DNA from: Gemmatimonadota bacterium
GTDB taxonomy: Bacteria; Gemmatimonadota; Gemmatimonadetes; Gemmatimonadales; Gemmatimonadaceae
Assembly: GCA_029884515.1 (NCBI GenBank)
Contig: JAOUHR010000101.1
Span: 1 to 6,924, forward strand
DNA length: 6,924 bases
Direction of reading: 5' to 3'
Shown here piece by piece: positions 1-5,060 of the stretch; position 1 is the stretch's first letter; every line of letters begins with the position of its first letter. The notes beneath the pieces are model-generated. The model searched no databases, had not been told where the DNA came from, and saw nothing but the letters and a program-made list of their open reading frames with translations. The translations under genes and the position numbers were made by a program.

Positions 1-165
1 GGCGTGATCGTGCCCCGCCATCGTGTCCTCCGGCACGGCGCCACGCCGGGAGAGGGCGATGGTCACGATCGTGGCGACCACGAGCACGACCACGGCCGTG
101 CCGGCACGCCAGGCGCGCGCGCGAGCCGTGGCCGGCCGGTCCCCGAATGTCGATGGCGTGTTCAT
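1..165 (-). CDS. Membrane-anchored N-terminus, probable RND efflux periplasmic adaptor (CusB-like), partial
   Basis: Only the first 55 codons are in the window; the gene runs off the left edge. The visible protein has a basic, Arg/Ala-rich start, one hydrophobic segment at about residues 22-38 (AGTAVVVLVVATIVTIAL) and then a short periplasmic stretch ending in AGHDHA. A single N-terminal anchor followed by a His-containing segment fits metal RND adaptors of the CusB type, which link the inner-membrane pump to the outer-membrane channel. The start is well supported: ATG overlaps the TGA stop of the upstream TolC gene as ATGA, and AGAGGAA lies 7 nt upstream. The identity rests mainly on position directly after a TolC-family gene in a copper cluster, because no adaptor domain is visible. 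Another anchored periplasmic protein is possible. That the reading frame is a gene is very likely; the adaptor role is inferred. Confidence 0.72.
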   Translation of the reverse strand, partial: MNTPSTFGDRPATARARAWRAGTAVVVLVVATIVTIALSRRGAVPEDTMAGHDHA

Positions 166-1565
166 GGCGTGGTTCCTCTGGCTGGGAGTGCGGAGCCGAC
201 GAGCATCTCGAGCTGCGCCCAGGCGCGGCCTTCATCCGCTTCGAGGGCGATGAGTTCCTGGCGGAACGCGTTGACGGACATGCGGCTTTCGAGCAAGGTC
301 ATGAAGTCCACTTGCCCCGAGCGATACGCCGCGAGCGCCGAGGCGACCGTGGCATCCGCCTGCGGCAGGATGGTCGTGCGATAGAGCTGTTGCAGGCGAC
401 GCGACCGCTCGAGTTCGGCGCGCACCACGCCGAGTTCCCCGAAGGTCTCGGCGCGTGCCATCGCCTCGTCGGCCACGGCCATCGCGCGCATCGCGTCCGC
501 GGCTTCCCGCTCACGGTACTGGCGCTGGCGGGCGAAGATGGGAAGGCTCGTGCCGATCATCAGGCTGCCCATCCGCTCTCCGCCGCGCTGCCCGAGTTGG
601 ACGCCGAGTTGCAGGTCGGGGTAGAGTTCGCGGCGCGCGAGCACCGACATCCGACCGGCGGCTTCGGTCTCTGCCGCGGCCGCCGTGAGGGAGGGACGAT
701 GCCGCGCCGCGCTCGCGATGAGGTCGGGCAGAGGCGGCACGTCGGTGGCGGCGGCCGTCCACTGCGGCCGCCCCACCGGCGCGTCGGGGGCGCGATCCAG
801 CAGCGCGTTCAGCTGGGCCGTCATCGCGAGGCGCTCGGCCTGCATCTTGAGCGTGTCCTCGGTCATCCGCGCGATCTCGACCTGTGCGCGCAGCACGTCG
901 CTCTGGCGCCCGGTGCCCACGCGGTACAGCGCCTCGGCGGCGCCGCGGATCTCGTCCAGCAGGCGCAGCGTCTCGCGCATCACGCCGAGCGTACCGTCCA
1001 CCTGGTAGAGGCCGTGGAAGAGTCCGGCCGCGCGCGCGCGCGCGCTCCACCAGGCGTCATCGGCCCGAGCGCGTTCGGCCTCCGCCTTGGCGTCCGCGAC
1101 ACCCCGCGCGAGCCCCAGCTGTCCGGCGACCGGGATCATCTGCATCAGCTGCAGTTGTGTCATGCCGAGCGTCGGCATCGGCGCGAGCGAGGGGAGCATG
1201 TAGTTCATCCACCCCAGCTGCAGTTGCGGGTCGGGGAGCGCGCCGGCGATCGAGACGCGGGCGCGAAGCGCACGGGCGCGCGCGTCGGCCGCCGTGACCG
1301 AGGGGTTCGTGCGCCGCACCGCCGCGTAGAGCGAATCGAGCGTGAGCGGCCCGTCGGCGGTCGGCGCCTGCGCCAGGAGTGACGACGGGGCGGTGAGCGC
1401 GACGAGCACGAACGCCCCGCGCGCGATCCGCCGGGCGGATCCAGTCATCGGGAGCGGTGGCGACTTTCGCTGGAACAGCAGCTGGGGCGGCTGCCGGAAC
1501 AGCGACCGGAACAGCGACCGGAACAGCGACCGGAACCGCGACAGCAGTCGGATGAGACGGGACAC
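162..1565 (-). CDS. TolC-family outer-membrane efflux protein (CusC-like role)
   Basis: This 467-residue protein should form the trimeric outer-membrane channel of a tripartite efflux pump. Evidence for the family is the duplicated helical repeat with a TolC-like motif in each half: YRVGTGRQSDVLRAQVE (about 214-230) and YRSGQVDFMTLLESRM (about 414-429), plus the usual SLPIF segment near 340-344. A Met-rich stretch at about 120-143 (six Met) could relate to copper or silver. A canonical signal peptide lies at about 40-67, ending in AQA, with no lipobox Cys, so it is not a lipoprotein like E. coli CusC. Start choice: the GTG at 1565 has GAGGTG 5 nt upstream, and the 40-codon extension has about 90% G/C at third positions, as in real coding sequence. 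The ATG at 1448 would give a cleaner signal peptide but has no ribosome site. The extension includes a 12-nt tandem repeat, so the start is uncertain. The stop overlaps the next gene as ATGA. Confidence 0.92.
   Translation of the reverse strand: MSRLIRLLSRFRSLFRSLFRSLFRQPPQLLFQRKSPPLPMTGSARRIARGAFVLVALTAPSSLLAQAPTADGPLTLDSLYAAVRRTNPSVTAADARARALRARVSIAGALPDPQLQLGWMNYMLPSLAPMPTLGMTQLQLMQMIPVAGQLGLARGVADAKAEAERARADDAWWSARARAAGLFHGLYQVDGTLGVMRETLRLLDEIRGAAEALYRVGTGRQSDVLRAQVEIARMTEDTLKMQAERLAMTAQLNALLDRAPDAPVGRPQWTAAATDVPPLPDLIASAARHRPSLTAAAAETEAAGRMSVLARRELYPDLQLGVQLGQRGGERMGSLMIGTSLPIFARQRQYREREAADAMRAMAVADEAMARAETFGELGVVRAELERSRRLQQLYRTTILPQADATVASALAAYRSGQVDFMTLLESRMSVNAFRQELIALEADEGRAWAQLEMLVGSALPARGTTP
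173..179 (-). promoter_or_regulatory. Ribosome binding site for the adaptor gene
   Basis: The minus strand reads AGAGGAA, 7 nt before the ATG at 165. It lies inside the last codons of the TolC gene. Together with the ATGA overlap it predicts coupled translation of channel and adaptor. Confidence 0.7.
1494..1541 (-). repeat. 12-nt tandem repeat in the TolC gene's 5' region
   Basis: On the plus strand CCGGAACAGCGA occurs three times in a row (1494-1505, 1506-1517, 1518-1529), then once with a single change (CCGGAACCGCGA, 1530-1541). In the TolC frame it encodes a repeating Ser-Leu-Phe-Arg motif. The unit is a multiple of three, so copy-number change would lengthen or shorten the N-terminus without a frameshift. 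If translation starts at 1448 instead, the repeat is in the untranslated leader. Confidence 0.9.
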
Positions 1566-1570
1566 AGGAG

Positions 1571-1576
1571 CACCTC
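1571..1576 (-). promoter_or_regulatory. Candidate ribosome binding site for the TolC gene GTG start
   Basis: The minus strand reads GAGGTG, 5 nt before the GTG at 1565. It is the main reason for preferring that start over the ATG at 1448, whose upstream region has no purine-rich site. Confidence 0.5.
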
Positions 1577-1677
1577 GAGCGGACTGGGAGTCGTCGCCTC
1601 GGCGCGCCAGCGTGCGGCTGGATGCGAACTCGAGTCGACGGGCGGCACCCCATCAGCGACGGAGTGCGCCTACACGG

Positions 1678-1701
1678 CGTCCGCACCTCGTGGTGCGGAC
1701 G
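1678..1701 (-). terminator. Perfect 10-bp hairpin just after the His-rich protein gene
   Basis: Arms CGTCCGCACC (1678-1687) and GGTGCGGACG (1692-1701) are exact reverse complements around the 4-nt loop TCGT. On the minus strand the stem begins 9 nt after the TAG stop at 1711. That position and its G/C-rich stem suggest a terminator or attenuator between the oxidase/copB/His-rich group and the TolC/adaptor group. No run of T follows it, so a classical intrinsic terminator is not shown; an RNA-stabilising hairpin is an alternative. Confidence 0.55.
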
Positions 1702-1710
1702 GACGCGCGA

Positions 1711-2124
1711 CTACGCTCGAGGAGGAGGAACGTCCGGCGCAGGACGGCGGCCGGGGGCCAGCGCCGGGACGGCGCTCGGGGCGTTGAACCCGGCGGCAAT
1801 GACCGTCGGGGCCGGCGAGTGCACGGCGGGGAGTACGGCGGAGGCGCACGTCAGCGCGAGGACGCACACCGCATCCGTGTGGCCGCGCGTCGGGGCGTGA
1901 TCCCCATGCCCATGGCTCGACGGCGTCACCTCGTGGACACCGTGGGCGCCCTCGTCGTCGTGCGAACCGCGCTTCGTCCCGGAGTCCATCGCCGATTCGG
2001 ATCCGACGATCGTCGCCGGTGCGTCGCCCGCTCCCATCGGGCACGGCTCGCGCGCGGCAAGCACCGCGCTCTCGAACGAGAACAGGGCGACGACGAGCGA
2101 GAGATCACGGATGGTGCGGCGCAT
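1711..2124 (-). CDS. Small exported His-rich protein of the copper cluster, function unknown
   Basis: I do not recognise a firm family. The 137-residue protein has a basic start (MRRTIRD), a hydrophobic export segment (about 8-24, LSLVVALFSFESAVLAA), then a PCPM motif (Cys28). The middle is rich in His, Asp and Glu (His55, 61, 64, 71, 73, 76, 82). A second, moderately hydrophobic segment follows with Cys87 and Cys93 (VCVLALTCASAVLPAV), then a Pro/Ala-rich tail ending PPPRA. The layout loosely recalls short periplasmic metal-associated families such as DUF2946, but that is only resemblance. Between copB and the TolC gene, and with His, Cys and Met available as ligands, a periplasmic copper-binding or delivery role is a reasonable inference. 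The ATG at 2124 was chosen because it puts the export signal at the N-terminus; no ribosome site is visible. An in-frame extension to 2220 is possible but looks non-coding. Confidence 0.7.
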   Translation of the reverse strand: MRRTIRDLSLVVALFSFESAVLAAREPCPMGAGDAPATIVGSESAMDSGTKRGSHDDEGAHGVHEVTPSSHGHGDHAPTRGHTDAVCVLALTCASAVLPAVHSPAPTVIAAGFNAPSAVPALAPGRRPAPDVPPPRA

Positions 2125-2233
2125 GCGTGTGGGTCGGGGATGGGCTACGGTAGTGACTGATCGCGTCCCGAAACTGCTCCATCCAATCTCGGGCAGGTCC
2201 GGATACCCGGTTGTCGGCACTTCATCGTGGACT

Positions 2234-2254
2234 GCGTCGGGGAATCCCCGACGC
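2234..2254. repeat. Perfect 9-bp inverted repeat between copB and the His-rich gene
   Basis: GCGTCGGGG (2234-2242) and CCCCGACGC (2246-2254) are exact reverse complements separated by AAT. It lies about 54 nt past the copB stop and about 110 nt before the next start. It could be a terminator stem for copB (no T-run follows) or a dyad operator for a regulator. The sequence alone does not decide. Confidence 0.6.
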
Positions 2255-2308
2255 CTCGAGAATCACGCCCGCAAACGCCCTGAAGGCCCACGGCGTGCGA
2301 CCCCGCTC

Positions 2309-3094
2309 TCAGTGCCAGAGTCGGAGGCCGAGCACCAGCTGTGTCTCTCCCGCGTCGCCGCCGGCCGTGCGCGCGAAGTCCGCCGTGCGGCCGAACCGCC
2401 GTTCCCAGAGCACGCCGACGTACGGCGCGAACTCGCGGCGGAGCTCGTAGCGGAGGCGCAGTGCGAGCGCGCCGTGGCTCAAGCCGCTGCCTTGGCCGAG
2501 CGCGGCATCGTCGCTCGCCGCGAGGCGCACGTCGGCGCGGGGCTGGAGGACGAGCCGCTGCGTGACGTAGAGGTCGTGCGAGCCCGTCACCTGGAAGATC
2601 ACCAACCCCGCGCTGCTCACGAAGAGTTCGGGCTCGAGTTCGAACCAGCCGGGCGCGAGACCCTGCACGCCGAGTGCCACGCCCACGCGTGACTCGGTAC
2701 GACCGGCGAAGGTGTGCAGGTCCGCGCGTGCGCCGAGCTGCAGGTCCCAGAAGGGAGAGACCTGGCGACCGTAGAGGATCTGATACGCGCCCTCGGCGCC
2801 CTGGCCGCGTGTGGCGGCCACGCCTTCGGCCTTGAACCAGACGCGGTGCACCGGGCCTCCCGTCCAGCCGAGGAGGTCGTAGGAGATCGGGCGCGACGCG
2901 GCGTCGGGTGCGAGTTCGAGGACCTCGCTCAGCAGGAAGGTCGCGCGACCCCACTCCATCTCGTGCGCCGGCATGGGGTGCCGGACGTCCTGGGCGGAGG
3001 CCGGCGCACTGAACGCAGCGAGCGCGGAGAACGCGGCGAACGCGCCGAACGCCGAGCGGACGATCCGCGGCCCGTGCGCGCGGTCAGCCGGCAC
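2309..3094 (-). CDS. copB: CopB/PcoB-family outer-membrane copper resistance protein
   Basis: This 261-residue protein belongs to the copper resistance B family, predicted outer-membrane beta-barrels that bind copper and act with the CopA/PcoA oxidase. Recognisable family blocks are YGRQVSPFWDLQLGARAD (108-125), GWFELEPELFVS (149-160), LYVTQRLVLQPRADV (175-189), LRLRYELRREFAPYVGVLW (212-230) and the aromatic C-terminus LGLRLWH expected of a barrel. The GTG start at 3094 lies within the end of the oxidase gene (11-bp overlap) and is preceded by GAGGAG with a 6-nt spacer. It gives a proper signal peptide ending ASAQ near residue 35. In-frame ATGs at 3124 and 3136 lack such a site. The Met-rich N-terminal domain of classical CopB/PcoB is almost absent: only HPMPAHEMEW remains at 39-48. 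The protein is somewhat shorter than classical members (about 300 residues). Co-translation with the oxidase is likely. Confidence 0.93.
   Translation of the reverse strand: MPADRAHGPRIVRSAFGAFAAFSALAAFSAPASAQDVRHPMPAHEMEWGRATFLLSEVLELAPDAASRPISYDLLGWTGGPVHRVWFKAEGVAATRGQGAEGAYQILYGRQVSPFWDLQLGARADLHTFAGRTESRVGVALGVQGLAPGWFELEPELFVSSAGLVIFQVTGSHDLYVTQRLVLQPRADVRLAASDDAALGQGSGLSHGALALRLRYELRREFAPYVGVLWERRFGRTADFARTAGGDAGETQLVLGLRLWH
3011..3055 (-). repeat. 9-nt degenerate tandem repeat in the CopB signal peptide
   Basis: On the plus strand five consecutive 9-nt units begin GAACGC or a close variant: 3011-3019, 3020-3028 (GAGCGC), 3029-3037, 3038-3046 and 3047-3055. Read on the minus strand they encode a repeating x-Ala-Phe pattern that makes up the hydrophobic core of the CopB signal peptide (FGAFAAFSALAAFSA). 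The period preserves the reading frame. Confidence 0.75.
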
Positions 3095-4997
3095 TGGACG
3101 CTCCTCGCATCTCGTGCCCCGCATGCGGATCCGCATCGCCCACCTCCACCACCCGGAACATCCCCACTTCCATGTGATAGAGCAGGTGGCAGTGGAACGC
3201 CCAGCGCCCCGGCGCGTCGGCGGTGACGAGCAGCGACACGCGCTCCGCCGGCTTCACGTTCACCGTATGGATGCGCGGGATCCGGTCGCCGTGCCCGTTC
3301 TCGAGCTCCATCCACATCCCGTGCAGGTGCATCGGGTGGTTCATCATCGTGTCGTTCACGAACGTGAGCCGCAGCCGTTCGCCATGCGTGAATCGGATCG
3401 GCTCGGCGTCCTTGAACGCCACGCCGTCGATGCCCCAGGTGTAGCGCTCCATGTTGCCGGTGAGGTGCAGTTCGATCTCGCGGGTCGGCGCCTTGAAGTC
3501 GGCGCGCGGCGCGAGCGCACGCAGGTCCGTGTAGACCAGCACGCGCCAGCCGTCCTCTCCGAGTCCGACGCCCGGTTCCGCCAGCCGGCTCACGGTGCGG
3601 TCGGGCACCATCGCGTTCCCCACGCCGTGCGTGCCGGGGCCGTGCGCCACAGGTTCGGGAAGCGTGCCGGGCGGACGAAGCGCTGCGGCGGCGGCCATCG
3701 CTGGCATGTCGTGGCCGGCGTGCTCGTCGGCCGGCGGGGGGGATGGCGCGGGGGGTGGAGCGGCTGGCACGGGTGGCATCGCCATCGCGGAATGGTCCAT
3801 GCCCTCCATCCCCGCGTGTTCCATCCCCACCATCACTCCGTGATCCATCCCCATGTCGGCCATGGAGAGCACCGGCCGGCGGCGGCGCGCGGGCACCGTG
3901 CCCACCATCCCGGCGCGCGGCGCGAACGTCCCGCTGGCGAACCCGCTCCGGTCCATCGCCTCCGCGACGACCGTGTACGCGCGGTCCTCCGGAAGGGTGA
4001 AGAGGAGATCGTACGTCTCCGCCGGCGCGATCCGGACCTCGTCCGTGTCGACGGGAGCGACCATCTGCCCGCTCGCCTGCACCACGGACATCGGCACGCC
4101 GGGGATGCGCAGGTCGAAGTGTGAACTCGACGCGGCATTGATCACGCGGATCAGCACGCGCTCGCCAGGCTGGAAGCGCCCGGTCCAGTTCGCCTCCGGG
4201 GCCAGCCCGTTCAGGAGGTAGCTGTACGTCATCCCGGTGACGTCGGCGATGTCCGTCGGATTCATCCGCATGCCCGACCACATCAACCGGTCGCGGAGCG
4301 TGGGCATGAACCCATCGTGCGCGACGTCACGGAAGAAGTCGCCGAGCGTGCGCCGCTGATGGTTGTAGTAGTCGGGCACCTTCTTGAGCCGGTCCATCAC
4401 GCGGTGCGGGTCCTCGAAGGTCCAATCCGAGAGCACCAGCACGAACTCGCGGTCGAACGTGTAGGGCAGCGGCTCTGCCGGATCGAGGATCAGTGGGCCG
4501 TAGTGGCCGAGTTGCTCCTGCAATCCGGAGTGGCTGTGGTACCAGTACGTGCCGGCCTGCCTCACGGGATACCGGTACTCGAACGTCGAGCGCGCCAGGA
4601 TGCCGGGGAAGCTCACGCCCGGCACGCCGTCCATCTCCGGCGGCACGAGCAGGCCGTGCCAGTGGATCGAGGTGTCCGCGGCGAGCCGATTGTGGACGCG
4701 GATGATCGCGTCCTCCCCCTCGCGCAGGCGGATCAGCGGACCCGGAATGCCACCGTTGATCGTCACCGCCGTCGCCGCACGGCCGTCCACGCGCACCCGC
4801 GTCTCGGCGATCTCCACCTCGTGGACGCGCTCGCCGTCGATCAGCCGCGGCTGGAGCGCGCGGGGAACGCCGTCGTCAGCCGCAGGTGTCGCGAACCCCG
4901 GCAGCAGCCGATCCGCGCCCGCGACGACCCCAACGGCGCCGAGCGACTGCAGCACCGCGCGGCGCGAGACGGGAAGGTGGGTGGACGACTCCGGCAT
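3084..4997 (-). CDS. copA: Tat-exported multicopper oxidase, copper resistance CopA/PcoA family
   Basis: This 637-residue periplasmic oxidase is expected to oxidise Cu(I) to less toxic Cu(II), using oxygen. A twin-arginine signal lies at residues 11-29 (SRRAVLQSLGAVGVVAGAD). Three cupredoxin domains follow, with all four ligand motifs: HWH at 112-114, HSH at 154-156, HPMHLH at 554-559 and HCHLLYHMEVGM at 602-613. These supply the trinuclear centre (His112, 114, 154, 156, 557, 559, 602, 604) and the type 1 site (His554, Cys603, His608, Met613). PcoA-type blocks are also seen: NHQRRTLGDFF (212-222) and MNPTDIADVTGMTYSYLLNG (245-264). A Met/His-rich insert with a Pro/Ala linker spans about 379-434. 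The ATG at 4997 is the only usable start, as an in-frame TAG lies 9 nt upstream; it has no ribosome site. The gene name copA here means the oxidase, not the copper ATPase. The 3' end overlaps copB by 11 bp. Confidence 0.97.
   Translation of the reverse strand: MPESSTHLPVSRRAVLQSLGAVGVVAGADRLLPGFATPAADDGVPRALQPRLIDGERVHEVEIAETRVRVDGRAATAVTINGGIPGPLIRLREGEDAIIRVHNRLAADTSIHWHGLLVPPEMDGVPGVSFPGILARSTFEYRYPVRQAGTYWYHSHSGLQEQLGHYGPLILDPAEPLPYTFDREFVLVLSDWTFEDPHRVMDRLKKVPDYYNHQRRTLGDFFRDVAHDGFMPTLRDRLMWSGMRMNPTDIADVTGMTYSYLLNGLAPEANWTGRFQPGERVLIRVINAASSSHFDLRIPGVPMSVVQASGQMVAPVDTDEVRIAPAETYDLLFTLPEDRAYTVVAEAMDRSGFASGTFAPRAGMVGTVPARRRRPVLSMADMGMDHGVMVGMEHAGMEGMDHSAMAMPPVPAAPPPAPSPPPADEHAGHDMPAMAAAAALRPPGTLPEPVAHGPGTHGVGNAMVPDRTVSRLAEPGVGLGEDGWRVLVYTDLRALAPRADFKAPTREIELHLTGNMERYTWGIDGVAFKDAEPIRFTHGERLRLTFVNDTMMNHPMHLHGMWMELENGHGDRIPRIHTVNVKPAERVSLLVTADAPGRWAFHCHLLYHMEVGMFRVVEVGDADPHAGHEMRGASSAG
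3101..3106 (-). promoter_or_regulatory. Ribosome binding site that fixes the copB GTG start
   Basis: The minus strand reads GAGGAG, 6 nt before the GTG at 3094. It is embedded in the last codons of the oxidase gene and decides the start in favour of GTG over the upstream ATGs. Confidence 0.75.
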
Positions 4998-5003
4998 GTG
5001 GTC

Positions 5004-5009
5004 AATCTA
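5004..5009 (-). promoter_or_regulatory. Candidate -10 element for leaderless oxidase transcript
   Basis: The minus strand reads TAGATT, matching TATAAT at 4 of 6 positions, and ends 6 nt before the oxidase ATG. Transcription would start at or next to the ATG, which fits the missing ribosome site. The best -35 candidate (TGGACG) is 15 bp upstream and weak. No clear CueR- or CopR-type operator is visible. Confidence 0.3.
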
Positions 5010-5018
5010 GTCAGCGGC

Positions 5019-5060
5019 CTCTGCCGTCCACCGTCTGCCCTCTGCCCTCTGCCGTCTCTA
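5019..5060. repeat. Heptamer tandem repeat between the peptidase and oxidase genes
   Basis: Six 7-nt units in phase on the plus strand: CTCTGCC, GTCCACC, GTCTGCC, CTCTGCC, CTCTGCC, GTCTCTA. The last unit contains the stop codon of the DUF885 gene (complement of TAG at 5058-5060). On the minus strand this is a purine-rich tract of GGCAGAG units filling most of the 60-bp gap. Confidence 0.8.

Noticed and set aside
1029..1045. Alternating CG run of 17 nt
   Set aside because: It lies within the TolC gene and encodes an ordinary Ala/Arg helix; expected by chance in such GC-rich coding sequence.
147..1382. A 411-codon plus-strand open frame opposite the TolC gene
   Set aside because: Arg/His/Ala-rich antisense shadow of a gene with clear TolC motifs.
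2147..2152. TACCGT on the minus strand as a -10 element for the His-rich gene
   Set aside because: No convincing -35 at proper spacing and the match is weak.
2125..2220. N-terminal extension of the His-rich protein to 2220
   Set aside because: It would place 32 non-hydrophobic residues before a clear export signal, and the codons look non-coding.
2929..4281. A 450-codon minus-strand frame overlapping the oxidase and copB in another phase
   Set aside because: Composition is Arg/Gly/Asp-rich without motifs, and it lies inside two genes with intact family signatures.
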